Source of the DNA: Paracoccaceae bacterium
GTDB taxonomy: Bacteria; Pseudomonadota; Alphaproteobacteria; Rhodobacterales; Rhodobacteraceae
Direction: 5' to 3'
Assembly: GCA_026709265.1 (NCBI GenBank)
Contig: JAPOTI010000138.1
Coordinates: 1 to 57,066 of the forward strand
DNA length: 57,066 bases
The first letter of the stretch is position 1. Each line of letters starts with the position of its first letter. The notes below the pieces were generated by a model. The model was not told the origin of the DNA, searched no databases, and saw nothing but the letters and a program-made list of their open reading frames with translations. Shown here one piece after another: positions 25,137 to 34,495 of this stretch. A program made the position numbers and the translations under genes.

Positions 25137-27134
25137 ATGGCCGTAAAGCAGACGGCAAAATCTGGCCGTTCCGGCGGGTCCAGAAAAGTCGCGCGTGGCA
25201 AGGGCAAACGCAGCCAAAGGAAACTCCCTGGGCTGTGGATGTTTGGGCGGCGTACGATGGCATTGCTGTGGTCAGTCGGTTGGCGCACGGTCCTGATCTG
25301 TCTTGTCATTCTCGTCGCCTGGACTTCATTCTACTATTTTCGACTTCCGCCTTCGGAGACTCTTCTCGAGGCGCGATCAAGAGGATCGGCAACCCTGCAT
25401 GACAAAAACGGGGTTGCCTTTGCCTGGCGCGGCTCACAGTTCGGCGGCGAGATTTCGAGCAGGGACGTCTCACCGTTCCTGAAGAATGCTGTCATTGCCG
25501 CCGAAGACAAGCGATATTACCGCCATTTTGGCGTCAGTCCGCGCGGCATTATCAGTGCAATCCTGATTAATTTACGTGAGGGTAGAGGCCCTTTTCAAGG
25601 GCATGGCGGGTCAACCATCACGCAACAGGTTGCCAAACTGCTGTGTCTTGGTCGGCAGTATAACCCTGATTCTGGGATGAGCGAGGCCCAGTTTGAACGC
25701 GATTGCCGTCGTACGACATTGTGGCGCAAGTTTCGAGAAATCCCGTTCTCCTTTGCTTTGGAAATCAAGTACGGAAAGGAAGAAATTCTCACGATCTATC
25801 TCAACCGGGCTTATCTCGGTGCGGGTGCCACGGGTTTTGAAGCTGCCAGCCAACGTTATTTTGGCGTCTCGATTCGTGAGGTGAGTCCCGCTGAATCAGC
25901 AATGCTCGCCGGTTTGCTTGCAGCGCCCTCCATCTATGCCCCAACGCGCAACATGGCGAATGCTGTTGCACGGGCAAATCTCATTATCGGATTGATGGAG
26001 AATCAAGGATATCTCTCTGTTTCCGAAGCGGAGGAAGCGCGGGCCCGGCATGCCCAACTGTCGACGGGAACGGCAGCGAGGGCGGGAAGCTACTTTGCCG
26101 ATTGGATCATGGAAACCGTTCCCGACTTTCTCTCGACCGATACCAAGGAAGACATGATCATGCGCACCACACTGGACCTGCAGATTCAAAAATCTGTTGA
26201 TGATGCGCTCGAGCATGTTTTTGCGACCAAGGTGAAGGCGGGATCACGCGCCGAGGCGGCAATTGTTGTGATGTCGGCTGATGGTGCTGTTCGGGCAATG
26301 ACAGGCGGGCGCAATCCCCGCGCGACGGGTCAGTTCAATCGGGCGACCCAGGCTTTGCGACAGACGGGTTCTGCATTCAAACCATTCGTCTTTGCAACCG
26401 CGCTCGAGTCGGGGATCAATCCTTCAGACACGTTTCTCGATGCACCGGTTTCCTTTCAAGTCCCCGGATCCGGAACCTGGCGTCCAAAGAACTACAAAAA
26501 CGAATATGACGGTTTGATCACATTGACGGAGGCGCTGGCCAAATCCAGTAATGTGATCGCCGCTGGCCTGTCGGAGACGGTTGGTCGGGAACGAGTCCAC
26601 CAAACAGCGAGGAATTTTGGTATCGATAGCGCGTTGGCGAAGGGGCCGGCTATTGCGCTCGGTGCTTCAGAGTCGACTCTTGTTGAAATGACAGCCGCCT
26701 ATGCCACAATCATGAATGGCGGCAATCGTACAGTCCCTTTTGGACTCGTTGATCTTCGGCTCAAGGGCGACAGCAAGCCACTCTTCACCCGCCTGGCACG
26801 ATCAAGTGAGCGTGCTGTATCACGGCGCACGGCTTTGCTCCTGACAGACATGTTGCGGCATGTCGTGGAAGACGGGACGGGACAACGCGCTTCACTCGGC
26901 GCGCGGCAGGCCGCCGGCAAGACCGGTACAACGCAGGGGGCGCGCGATGCATGGTTTATCGGATTTACCGCTGATTATGTGACCGGTGTCTGGATGGGAT
27001 ATGATGACAACACACCGCTCACAGGTGTCACGGGCGGTGGTCTACCGGCAGAAATATGGAAAGAGGCGATGCTCCGCATTCATGATGGTGTGGAGCTCAG
27101 ACCGCTGCCATCGGCAGCGACAATAAGACAATAG
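25137..27134 (+). CDS. Class A penicillin-binding protein (PBP1A type)
   Basis: Bifunctional peptidoglycan synthase (665 aa) anchored in the inner membrane with its enzymatic part in the periplasm. A basic, Gly/Arg/Lys-rich cytoplasmic head (residues 1-35) precedes one membrane helix at about 52-70. The glycosyltransferase domain shows AAEDKRYYRHFGVSPRG, GGSTITQQVAK and LNRAYLGAGATGFEAA. The transpeptidase domain has the S-x-x-K box in TGSAFKPF, SSN in AKSSNVIA and KTG in AGKTGTTQ. ATG 25137. Monocistronic as far as can be seen, convergent with the MlaC-like gene. Confidence 0.93.
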   Translation: MAVKQTAKSGRSGGSRKVARGKGKRSQRKLPGLWMFGRRTMALLWSVGWRTVLICLVILVAWTSFYYFRLPPSETLLEARSRGSATLHDKNGVAFAWRGSQFGGEISSRDVSPFLKNAVIAAEDKRYYRHFGVSPRGIISAILINLREGRGPFQGHGGSTITQQVAKLLCLGRQYNPDSGMSEAQFERDCRRTTLWRKFREIPFSFALEIKYGKEEILTIYLNRAYLGAGATGFEAASQRYFGVSIREVSPAESAMLAGLLAAPSIYAPTRNMANAVARANLIIGLMENQGYLSVSEAEEARARHAQLSTGTAARAGSYFADWIMETVPDFLSTDTKEDMIMRTTLDLQIQKSVDDALEHVFATKVKAGSRAEAAIVVMSADGAVRAMTGGRNPRATGQFNRATQALRQTGSAFKPFVFATALESGINPSDTFLDAPVSFQVPGSGTWRPKNYKNEYDGLITLTEALAKSSNVIAAGLSETVGRERVHQTARNFGIDSALAKGPAIALGASESTLVEMTAAYATIMNGGNRTVPFGLVDLRLKGDSKPLFTRLARSSERAVSRRTALLLTDMLRHVVEDGTGQRASLGARQAAGKTGTTQGARDAWFIGFTADYVTGVWMGYDDNTPLTGVTGGGLPAEIWKEAMLRIHDGVELRPLPSAATIRQ

Positions 27135-27197
27135 ACTGGGGATACGGCATTTTGCCAGCCAGCCAGCCGAATCGACCACTGGGGCTCGCCATGACCG

Positions 27198-27830
27198 CTA
27201 GTTGCGAAGTGGTAAATAGGCGATCAGCTTGTCCAGATCTCCGCCCCGCTGTTGCAGCAGGGAGCGGATCACCTTGCGCTCGAGACCGAGGATATTGGTA
27301 TCCCCCAGGGCAATATTGACAACCTGACTCCGCCCACGGCGACGCAGCACATACCATTCCACCTTGGTCACCGTGCTGCCAATCGTGGTGTCGACATAAA
27401 CGACGAAATGGTTGTCCTTTAGAGTCTTGGTACCGGTAACGACAAACTCAGCACCGACAAAATCAGGAAATCGCCGCGAATATTTCTTGGCAAGATAAGC
27501 GACAAAGGCATCCTGAAACTGCGCCCGCTGCTCCTTGCTTGCCTGTCTCCAGGCAACACCCAACACTGACTGAGAAATCGCGGCCGTGTCGAGCGATCTG
27601 GCAAGAACTTGCTGAAACCCGTCTCGTAATTGGCCGTCATCCGAATGAGTTTCATAATCATTGAGCAGACTGGCAATACTGTCATTGATTCTCTCGACGG
27701 CGCTCACGGCTGACTTTTCTGAAGCTTGGCTACCAACGCAAAAGAACAGCATGGCGACGACCGCCAACACTCCGGCGAAGATCACCCGAACCACGCGATG
27801 GGAAGAACATGCCCGTCCTGTCGCTGTCAT
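27198..27830 (-). CDS. MlaC-like phospholipid-binding periplasmic protein
   Basis: Periplasmic protein of the MlaC/Ttg2D family, which shuttles phospholipids between the outer- and inner-membrane complexes of the Mla system. About 210 aa. The start at 27830 gives a signal peptide (VVRVIFAGVLAVVAMLFFCV, ending near SQAS); an upstream in-frame start at 27842 or 27896 is also possible. Family traits include FVAYLAKKYSRRF, and VEWYVLRRRGRSQVVNIALG. No mlaDEF neighbours are in the window; in alphaproteobacteria an isolated mlaC-type gene is not unusual. It converges on the PBP gene with a 63-bp gap. Confidence 0.8.
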   Translation of the reverse strand: MTATGRACSSHRVVRVIFAGVLAVVAMLFFCVGSQASEKSAVSAVERINDSIASLLNDYETHSDDGQLRDGFQQVLARSLDTAAISQSVLGVAWRQASKEQRAQFQDAFVAYLAKKYSRRFPDFVGAEFVVTGTKTLKDNHFVVYVDTTIGSTVTKVEWYVLRRRGRSQVVNIALGDTNILGLERKVIRSLLQQRGGDLDKLIAYLPLRN

Positions 27831-28187
27831 GGTGCCCTGCATAATCAGAAAGCACCCAACCTGTTGCGCCATTCCGGCATCAGCGATTCCTCTCACTGTT
27901 CATAGAGCGAAGTTCATAAACTCGACAGGTTTTGGCGTCAAGATTTCCGCTCTTTTACCACACGGGAGAAGCGGCAACCTGCCCTTCTCAAATATAATTT
28001 GAAGGAGAGCCACTCATTGCAATAGTTGGCTCATTGAACCAACACGCAAAAGAGACACATCAACTGACTGACGATTGCGAGCACCTTGTTTCACATCCAC
28101 CTCACATCCGCAGATCTTGACATTTTGGTGGATAGGACGGCCGATGATGTTGCATAATGGAACGGGTCAGTCGGGAAGGAAAGCGTA

Positions 28188-28655
28188 ATGGGATGCGATA
28201 TTGTTAAACGGCTGGGTGAAATCAGACTGGAGCTTCCAGAACCTGTCAATCCGATTGCAAATTACCAGCAAACCAAAATTGTCCGTGACTTGGTCTATAT
28301 TTCGGGTCAGCTTCCCTTCGATCATCAAGGCAATCTCATCACAGGACCGATTGGGCAGGTCACCAGTCTTGAACAGGCAAAGGCGGCGGCCCGCCTCTGT
28401 GCTGTCAATGCGCTTGCCCAACTGCGCGCCGCAATCAAAGGTGACTGGGAACGTGTTGAGTCTGCGGTCAAACTCACCGGATACGTCTCTTCGACAGCCA
28501 ATTTTGACCAGCATTCAGCAGTCATAGACGGCGCTTCTGAACTTGTTGTTCAAGTGATGGGCAGGGCCGGGGATCATACCCGCGTTGCCGTCGGTGTGAG
28601 CTCGTTACCGAGAGGTGCTACGGTTGAGCTTGATGCGATTTTCTGTCTGCGCTGA
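28188..28655 (+). CDS. RidA family protein
   Basis: Cytoplasmic enamine/imine deaminase family (155 aa, the longer group of RidA proteins). Motifs: LVYISGQLPFD, the helix with AKAAARLCAVNALAQL, VKLTGYVSS, and the C-terminal VGVSSLPRGATVELDAIF with the arginine that binds the substrate carboxylate. RidA enzymes clear reactive 2-aminoacrylate or related enamines. The start follows GGAAGGA. It lies 29 bp before the GNAT/FemAB-like gene and is likely cotranscribed. Confidence 0.9.
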   Translation: MGCDIVKRLGEIRLELPEPVNPIANYQQTKIVRDLVYISGQLPFDHQGNLITGPIGQVTSLEQAKAAARLCAVNALAQLRAAIKGDWERVESAVKLTGYVSSTANFDQHSAVIDGASELVVQVMGRAGDHTRVAVGVSSLPRGATVELDAIFCLR

Positions 28656-28684
28656 GACATGATGACTGAATTGGCTGAATCCTG

Positions 28685-29863
28685 ATGAAGGTTGGTCAAC
28701 CCGACGTCACTGCGGTGACCGGCATGTCGGCAGTCCTGGATCATGAATGGGACATATGCGCCTGCCCGGAGGCATCATCCGGCCGCGCTCAAGATCCGTT
28801 CTCGACATATCGTTTTCTGATTGCCCTTGAGGAGTCAGGCTCAGCCATAGACAAAACAGGTTGGCAACCTATGCATCTCGTGGCACGGATGGACGGTCAG
28901 GTCATTGCTGTCATGCCTCTCTACGCGAAATCTCACAGCCATGGCGAATTCGTGTTCGATCATGGTTGGGCCGACGCGTTTGAACGGGCCGGCGGTGCCT
29001 ATTATCCTAAACTGCAATCATCCATTCCCTTTACACCCGTGCAAGGTCGGCGTTTGCTTACACGCAGGGGATTTGAATTGGTTGGAGCGCAGGCTCTGAC
29101 CGATTCAGCGAAAATCCTGGTAAGGAATTATAATCTTTCGTCCCTGCACATGACCTTTTGTGCGCATGAGGAGGTCCAGTCCGCCCCCTGCAGTGATTTC
29201 CTGTATCGCATGGGCGAACAATATCACTGGGTCAACAATGGCTATGACAGTTTCGACGACTTTCTGTCGGAACTGTCATCGCGCAAACGCAGAAACATCA
29301 AGAAAGAACGCCGCCGCGCCAGTGAATCGGATGGACAGATTCTGTTGCTGACGGGCGACGATATCAAGCGTCACCATTGGGATTCCTTCTGGTGTTTTTA
29401 TCAGGATACCGGCCAACGAAAATGGGGCATTCCGTATCTCACACGCGAATTCTTTGACATCATTCATGATATGATGAGAGACGATATTCTACTCATTCTC
29501 TACGCGTGCGCGGGGAAGCCGGTCGCCGGGGCTCTGAACTTTATCGGGCGAGACGCCCTGTTCGGACGTTACTGGGGGTGTATTGAACACCATCCCTGCC
29601 TGCATTTTGAGCTTTGCTATTATCAGGCAATTGAGTTTGCCATTCGCAATCAATTGGCGCGGGTCGAAGCCGGTGCGCAAGGCCAGCACAAGATTGCACG
29701 GGGCTATCGCGCCACCGCGACTCATTCATTGCACTGGATCGCCAATCCGGCATTCCGCCGTGCAGTCGATCACTTCCTGCGTGACGAGACGTTACTTGTG
29801 CAACAGAATATCACGTCCCTGGAGGATGCGAGTCCGTTCAAGCATGAAGGAGAAAAGCGATGA
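28685..29863 (+). CDS. GNAT/FemAB-like acyl- or peptidyltransferase (DUF482 type)
   Basis: A 392-aa cytoplasmic protein of the group annotated as peptidogalycan biosynthesis or DUF482, related to the GNAT and FemAB folds. The N-terminal part has DPFSTYRFLIALEESGSA and WQPMHLVARMDGQVIAVMPL; the centre has FLSELSSRKRRNIKKERRR; the second half has the FGRYWGCIEHHPCLHFELCY and EAGAQGQHKIARGY signatures. Families of this fold transfer acyl or aminoacyl groups; the substrate of DUF482 members is not known. Its last bases overlap the phhB-like start by four (ATGA). Confidence 0.75.
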   Translation: MKVGQPDVTAVTGMSAVLDHEWDICACPEASSGRAQDPFSTYRFLIALEESGSAIDKTGWQPMHLVARMDGQVIAVMPLYAKSHSHGEFVFDHGWADAFERAGGAYYPKLQSSIPFTPVQGRRLLTRRGFELVGAQALTDSAKILVRNYNLSSLHMTFCAHEEVQSAPCSDFLYRMGEQYHWVNNGYDSFDDFLSELSSRKRRNIKKERRRASESDGQILLLTGDDIKRHHWDSFWCFYQDTGQRKWGIPYLTREFFDIIHDMMRDDILLILYACAGKPVAGALNFIGRDALFGRYWGCIEHHPCLHFELCYYQAIEFAIRNQLARVEAGAQGQHKIARGYRATATHSLHWIANPAFRRAVDHFLRDETLLVQQNITSLEDASPFKHEGEKR

Positions 29864-30150
29864 AACAGGCACCATCAGAAGACCAACTGGCCGCCGAAAG
29901 AAACTCTTTGGACAAGCGCGGCTGGAGAGTGGATTCAGCGGGGACAATCATCAGCAAAAGCTACGCATTCAAGAATTTTTCAGCCGCATTCGGATGGATG
30001 ACGCGCGCTGCCCTACTGGCCGAGAAGCTCAATCATCATCCGGACTGGTCCAACAGTTACAACCAGGTCCATGTGAGCCTCACCACGCACTCAGCCGGTG
30101 GGCTCACCGATCTCGACTTTTCTCTTGCACGGCAACTGGACCAACTCTGA
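29860..30150 (+). CDS. phhB: Pterin-4a-carbinolamine dehydratase
   Basis: Small cytoplasmic enzyme (96 aa) dehydrating 4a-hydroxytetrahydrobiopterin during recycling of the pterin cofactor of aromatic amino-acid hydroxylases. The active-site block is E-K-L-N-H-H-P-D-W with the later V-x-V-S-L-T-T-H-S, matching the family's HHP...H pattern. The FKNFSAAFGWMTRAALLAE helix is typical. Overlaps the previous gene by 4 bp. No aromatic hydroxylase gene is in the window, and many bacteria carry this gene without one, so a secondary role is possible. Confidence 0.9.
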   Translation: MKQAPSEDQLAAERNSLDKRGWRVDSAGTIISKSYAFKNFSAAFGWMTRAALLAEKLNHHPDWSNSYNQVHVSLTTHSAGGLTDLDFSLARQLDQL

Positions 30151-30169
30151 TCCTGCTCTGGTTCCGCCC

Positions 30170-30664
30170 TCAACCGGATAGCTGGGCGAGCAGTTCACCC
30201 CCCGCGGTGATGGTGCATATCCCTGGCGATTCTTCCTTGTTCAGAATCTTGACGACGCCGTCTTCGACGAGCATCGAATAGCGCGATGACCGATCATGGA
30301 GTCCTTTCTCCGCCAGCGAGAACAACATCCCAATCGCTTTGGTGAATTCCGCAGAAGGATCACCAAGGAGCATGATTCCTGCCCTGTCAGCGCCCGTTTG
30401 AGCTGCCCAGGCATTTATCACGAAGGGGTCGTTGACTGACACACAAATGATTTCATCCATGCCCTGCGCCCGCAACGCATCAGCATTTTGGATGAATCCG
30501 GGAATATGTTGTTGCGAACAGGTTGGCGTAAAGGCGCCAGGCACTGCAAACAACGCCACCTTCCGCCCCTTGAGTTGCATGGACAATTGCACCGCTTCCG
30601 GCCCATCGGGGCCGAACCGGAATAATGTCGCTTCCGGGAGCCGATCACCAACTGAAATCGTCAT
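30170..30664 (-). CDS. Peroxiredoxin, Prx5/AhpE-like group
   Basis: Thiol peroxidase (164 aa), cytoplasmic. The peroxidatic cysteine lies in VPGAFTPTCSQQHIPGF, the standard P-x-x-x-T/S-x-x-C motif, followed by IICVSVNDPFV. A later cysteine occurs in the C-terminal ESPGICTIT and may resolve the disulfide. The longest open frame begins at 30817, but ATG 30664 gives the family N-terminus MTISVGDRLPEATL and is used. Divergent from the ferredoxin-reductase gene with an 86-bp shared promoter region. Confidence 0.93.
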   Translation of the reverse strand: MTISVGDRLPEATLFRFGPDGPEAVQLSMQLKGRKVALFAVPGAFTPTCSQQHIPGFIQNADALRAQGMDEIICVSVNDPFVINAWAAQTGADRAGIMLLGDPSAEFTKAIGMLFSLAEKGLHDRSSRYSMLVEDGVVKILNKEESPGICTITAGGELLAQLSG

Positions 30665-30750
30665 CTTGAATCTTCCATCTTCTGTCTCCGACAGACGCAG
30701 TCTATAGTCCCTATGGAATTTCATGAACAGTCCTATTCGCGGGAGCTGCA

Positions 30751-31965
30751 ATGAGACATATTGCCGTGATTGGTGGTGGTCAGGCGGGCCACTCTGCTGC
30801 AGCCAGGCTGCGCTCACTGGGTTATGAGGGTCGGATCACGTTGATCTGCGGGGAACAAGAACCACCCTATCAGCGGCCACCACTCAGCAAGAAGTTCCTG
30901 CTTGACCAGTTCGTACGCGCGCGGCTCTATCTGCGCGGAGAATCCTTTTATTCCGATAACGACATTGAACTGCGTCTCGGCACCTGGTGCCATCACATTG
31001 ACATGGACAGCAAGCGTATCGATTGCGGTGACGATTCAATTCCTTTCGATAAATTGATTATCGCAACCGGATCCCATCCCAGAACTGTTGACGGCCCAAT
31101 GGGTGGAAATTTGGCGGGGATCCATACCATTCGCAGTCTTGCCGATTCTGACCGGATCAAGTCTGAACTCGACAAGTGTGCCCGGGCCATCGTCATCGGC
31201 GGCGGCTATATCGGGCTTGAAGCGGCCGCGTCTCTCAAATCCAAGGGGCTTGATGTGACTGTGGTGGAAGCCGCCGAGAGAATTCTTCAGCGGGTTGCGG
31301 CACGTGAAACCTCCACACGATTGCGGGCACTTCACCGCCAGCATGGAGTCGAGATTCTGGAGAACGCCCCCCTCAAGCAGTTCGAGGGTGATGCCCAGGG
31401 CAGGGTCGCAGCAGCCATCCTGGAAGATGGGCGAAGGATTGCGGCGGATCTTGCGATTGTCGGAATTGGTGTCCTGCCAACCACCGCCCTGGCGGAACGG
31501 ACGGGTCTGGCACTCGAGAATGGAATCCGTATGGACATCAATTGCCGGACCTCGGTGCCGTTTGTTTTTGCCGCGGGCGACTGTGCTTCATTTCCGTGGA
31601 AAACTGTCAGGATTCGTCTTGAAAGCGTGCAGAATGCGATTGAACAGGGCGAAGCTGCTGCTGCCAATGCGCTCGGTCCGGAACAGGCTTATGAACCTGT
31701 TCCGTGGTTCTGGTCTGATCAATACGACGTCAAGCTGCAAATTGCCGGTCTTGGTCACGGCCATGATCGGATAATATGCCGCGAGGGGCCGAGTTCGTCT
31801 GCTGTCAGTCACTGGTATTTTCGTGGGAATGAGTTTTTGGCCGTGGACGCAATCAATGATGCACGTTCCTATATGGTTGGAAAGAAACTCCTCGAAGCGG
31901 GCAAGTCACCACATCACCAGACAGTTGCAGATCCAGACAGTAATCTTGCCGCCCTCCTGAGATAG
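30751..31965 (+). CDS. FAD/NAD(P)H ferredoxin-type reductase
   Basis: Flavoprotein (404 aa) of the ferredoxin/rubredoxin/rhodocoxin reductase class that passes electrons from NAD(P)H to a [2Fe-2S] protein, often for cytochrome P450 or dioxygenases. FAD-binding GGGQAGHSAA begins at residue 8; PPYQRPPLSK is a class marker; the NAD(P) site is IGGGYIGLEAAASL; FVFAAGDCA binds the flavin; PWFWSDQYDVKLQ near the C-terminus is diagnostic. Cytoplasmic. Neither partner ferredoxin nor oxygenase is encoded next to it. Confidence 0.9.
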   Translation: MRHIAVIGGGQAGHSAAARLRSLGYEGRITLICGEQEPPYQRPPLSKKFLLDQFVRARLYLRGESFYSDNDIELRLGTWCHHIDMDSKRIDCGDDSIPFDKLIIATGSHPRTVDGPMGGNLAGIHTIRSLADSDRIKSELDKCARAIVIGGGYIGLEAAASLKSKGLDVTVVEAAERILQRVAARETSTRLRALHRQHGVEILENAPLKQFEGDAQGRVAAAILEDGRRIAADLAIVGIGVLPTTALAERTGLALENGIRMDINCRTSVPFVFAAGDCASFPWKTVRIRLESVQNAIEQGEAAAANALGPEQAYEPVPWFWSDQYDVKLQIAGLGHGHDRIICREGPSSSAVSHWYFRGNEFLAVDAINDARSYMVGKKLLEAGKSPHHQTVADPDSNLAALLR

Positions 31966-31989
31966 CAATCTGCCCGGGAGCGTTTGCGG

Positions 31990-32565
31990 ATGCGGATTAT
32001 CGGTGGAGAATTCAGCGGCCGGTCACTGGCAACAGGCATCGATGGCCGACAGTCGCGCGGTCTGCGCCCGACATCCACCCGCGCCCGGACCGTCATGTTT
32101 GACCTCCTGACCCACGGAGCCCGCGGCAATCATGTTGTCGGTGCGCGCGTGCTTGATCTCTTTTCCGGCACCGGTGCCCTGGGAATAGAAGCCTTGTCAC
32201 GCGGTGCAACATATGCCGCATTCGTTGACAGGCAAAGACTGGCGCGACGTGTGATCTGCCGCAATATTGCCAATGTCGGCATGGAATCACAGACAGCTGT
32301 TCTGCAATGTGATGCCAGTCGTCTTGGGGACAATACAGATTCTGTGTTTTCATTGATGTTTCTTGATCCGCCCTATCAGCAATCGGGCTTGGCGGAATTG
32401 TCGGTTTTATCGGCAGTTGCTGGTGATTGGATCAGACCTGGCAGCGTTGTGGTCGCTGAAACCCCATCGCCGCTGCGAATGAAGGATTGTCTGAGTTTGA
32501 TTGCAGAGCGGCGAGTTGGGCTAGCATGGATCGGTATTTTTGTGGTTTCAGCCGAGTCTCGCTAA
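31990..32565 (+). CDS. rsmD: 16S rRNA (guanine-966-N2)-methyltransferase
   Basis: Cytoplasmic SAM-dependent enzyme (191 aa) methylating G966 of 16S rRNA. The N-terminal MRIIGGEFSGRSL, GLRPTSTRARTVMFDLL, SAM-binding DLFSGTGALGIEALSRGA and catalytic LDPPY are diagnostic. ATG 31990 is preferred to a TTG at 31984. It follows the reductase gene by 24 bp and is probably cotranscribed. A long non-coding stretch follows. Confidence 0.95.
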   Translation: MRIIGGEFSGRSLATGIDGRQSRGLRPTSTRARTVMFDLLTHGARGNHVVGARVLDLFSGTGALGIEALSRGATYAAFVDRQRLARRVICRNIANVGMESQTAVLQCDASRLGDNTDSVFSLMFLDPPYQQSGLAELSVLSAVAGDWIRPGSVVVAETPSPLRMKDCLSLIAERRVGLAWIGIFVVSAESR

Positions 32566-32582
32566 CAGGCATTGAGACTCTG

Positions 32583-32626
32583 AACCGGCTTGCATCGGCG
32601 TTTTGTCACTGCAACCGGCTTGCATC
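32583..32626. repeat. 14-bp direct repeat, period 30
   Basis: AACCGGCTTGCATC occurs at 32583-32596 and again at 32613-32626, downstream of rsmD. Two copies only; meaning unknown. Confidence 0.85.
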
Positions 32627-32980
32627 AGGTGCTTGCACGATTCCGGAACAGGATGGTCAATCCTGCGTGACAATCATCAGCAATCCACGAAGAATATCTG
32701 TCGGCAAAGCGGTGCTCCTCAGCGATAAAACCGGTATCGGCGATAATATCGGCGGGAAAAGTGGGCAGGAGTGGAAAAATCACCAACGCGGTGCGGAACA
32801 GTTGATCGATAGACAATTCTTGAGCCTCCGCTGAATCTGTGAACGATGCCAGAATCCACATGTTGGATCGAGTCAACCGAAGCTGTAGCTGCCAGAAGAG
32901 CGGACTCAACAGCACAGCGTAAAAGCCAAATTGACAGAAGGCACTGTGTCGGCACGCGTTGATCAACAACAATGCGATCA
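32627..32980 (-). pseudogene. Possible decayed PIN-domain (VapC-like) toxin gene
   Basis: A minus-strand frame carries segments that loosely resemble VapC-type PIN proteins: LSIDQLFRTALVIFPLLPTF near the middle and HRFADRYSSWIADDCHAG towards the end, where PIN proteins show a Y-S-x-W-D block. The catalytic aspartates are not all identifiable and the N-terminus (MIALLLINACRHS) only vaguely resembles M-x-x-L-L-D-x-N-V. If real it is degenerate. It lies 260 bp from a HEPN/MNT pair, so a decaying toxin-antitoxin cluster is plausible. Low confidence; chance frame is the alternative. Confidence 0.25.
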
Positions 32981-33240
32981 CACAGTTTCTGCATCATCAT
33001 ATCCCTCCCTGTTTCTCCATAATAAACTGCACATCATGTCAGGCATTGGTTGCAGATGCAGAACGAAGTCTCTCGAGATGGATCGCCACGCCATCACGCC
33101 TGGCGAATTGGGACCTCCACTTCCCGCATGCCCAGAAATGACATTTGACATGGGGACACACTTCACGGATCCAAATCGCTCCTGGCCAACACACGAAAGC
33201 CCAAACCCGATTTGAGACGCAGAACTACTGGATGATCAGT
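32981..33240. other. Gap left of the HEPN/MNT pair
   Basis: About 260 bp with no supported gene. The short open frames show no family pattern and no ribosome binding site. This is the downstream side of the minus-strand MNT gene; I see no clear terminator. Confidence 0.4.
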
Positions 33241-33594
33241 CTAAGCGGAAATATCCGGAAATTTTGTCTGGGAAAACACTTCATGAGTGCTGCTGAGCAC
33301 TACATGCTCTCTCTCAATTTGCTCACGGAAATTGTCCGGTAGATCGTCCCATACGAAGAGATCCACTCGAAATGGCATGTTGCTTTCCTCGAAGGACTCA
33401 CGCAGATCGGACACTTTCCGCAGTTGACCGGGCGTAGCGAACACAACCATGTCCAGATCGGAGGCCGCACGTGAGGTTCCTGTGATTCTTGAGCCGTAAA
33501 CCCATACCTCCGTATTTGGCAAATGCCGGGAAAGCAGCGCAATCAACGTCTCCCGCTGTTCGGATGTGATGTCGATAACTTGACTCAATGCCAT
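33241..33594 (-). CDS. MNT nucleotidyltransferase antitoxin (module 1)
   Basis: Minimal nucleotidyltransferase (117 aa). The active site is YGSRITGTSRAASDLDMVVF, the G-S-x-x-G-x-x-x-x-S-D-x-D motif of the MNT/MntA family. Such proteins neutralise HEPN ribonucleases by adding AMP residues or by binding. It overlaps the HEPN gene by 10 bp and is translated after it (HEPN upstream on the minus strand), the common gene order. The C-terminal half (MPFRVDLFVWDDLP) includes the third acidic residue. Cytoplasmic. Confidence 0.9.
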   Translation of the reverse strand: MALSQVIDITSEQRETLIALLSRHLPNTEVWVYGSRITGTSRAASDLDMVVFATPGQLRKVSDLRESFEESNMPFRVDLFVWDDLPDNFREQIEREHVVLSSTHEVFSQTKFPDISA

Positions 33595-34001
33595 GATTTA
33601 CCACTCAGCGTGTGGTAGAGATGGATGGCGTCGCCAATGAAGGTTGGCACAAGACCCAGACATGCCTTGGCCTTCTGACCATCATAATCGTGGGATGTGT
33701 CGGTACGGGCATCCGCATATTTGAACCACTGTTCAACCGGAGAGGGCAAGAGCCCGTTCTCGTTCGCCAAGCGGAAAGTAGGCTTTGGACTGTTCGGCGG
33801 TTCCGCAATACCCATCTCCTCGATCAAATGCCGCTTGACCACCTTCCACAAGCAGTCATAACAGGTCTCAAAACGTTGGATCACTGACTCGGCAATTCCC
33901 TCGCAAATCAATTCTGGCTGATCAGCGTCAAGTTTCAGGTAATTATCCTGCTGTTCTTCAAGACGTTTGAGAGATAAGTAAAATTTGCTATAGTCGATCA
34001 T
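33585..34001 (-). CDS. HEPN-domain toxin (module 1)
   Basis: All-helical HEPN protein (138 aa), annotated in databases as nucleotidyltransferase substrate-binding protein. The RNase motif R-x4-H is intact: R99 and H104 in DARTDTSHDYDG. The helix with IQRFETCYDCLWKVVKRHL is typical. HEPN toxins cleave RNA when not held by the MNT partner; here the MNT gene overlaps by 10 bp. ATG 34001. A second pair lies at 48403-49153 with a different sequence, so this is not a recent duplication. Confidence 0.9.
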   Translation of the reverse strand: MIDYSKFYLSLKRLEEQQDNYLKLDADQPELICEGIAESVIQRFETCYDCLWKVVKRHLIEEMGIAEPPNSPKPTFRLANENGLLPSPVEQWFKYADARTDTSHDYDGQKAKACLGLVPTFIGDAIHLYHTLSGKSWH

Positions 34002-34495
34002 GTCTCAGCGACATCTCCGTGTCCGAATGAGACAGAATCTGACAATGCCCTTGATAAATTCAATCACGATCAGATTCACAGAATCCACCAACTGCTGTGC
34101 GCGATGCATCGGTTCATCCAGTCCACCAATCACCAACGACACCATGGCTTTCGGCGCAGCGGTATCCTTTTGACCCTGTTCAAGGGGTAATGGCCAGCCA
34201 ACACATCGCCGTGGTCATGCGTGCCAAGGTCAGACGCGTATTGCAACGCATGCAAATCCGGTGAGATTTGAGATGCACCGATCATGTCCGCTTCTCTGCG
34301 AGCCCCTGCAATGCAGTTCTCATACTTTCAATATGGCCACGATCCTTCACCCGGTCAAGTCCCGGTTCGAGTCGTGTATATTTGACGCCCGTTCGCCGAT
34401 GGTTCCACCAGTCACTTCCCGTCGTCAGCAAGATTGTCAGCACTGTGCCGATACCGGGTCTCGCTTAACAGCTCGTATAAGGGTCTGGGCACGGT
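34002..34495. other. Gap right of the HEPN/MNT pair
   Basis: About 490 bp. A minus-strand open stretch of about 60 codons (roughly 34464-34285) reads smoothly (for example SDWWNHRRTGVKYTRLEPG) but has no ATG, no family match and no ribosome binding site; it may be the end of a lost gene. I see no repeats or insertion-sequence ends. Confidence 0.4.

Noticed and set aside
27970-28020. AT-rich palindrome (CAAATATAATTTG) upstream of the RidA gene
   Set aside because: Only about 5 bp of stem and no T run or operator consensus; not supportable as a terminator or operator.
34285-34464. Minus-strand open stretch of about 60 codons between the HEPN gene and MltB gene
   Set aside because: It lacks an ATG, follows a stop directly and matches no family. 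Recorded only in the gap note.
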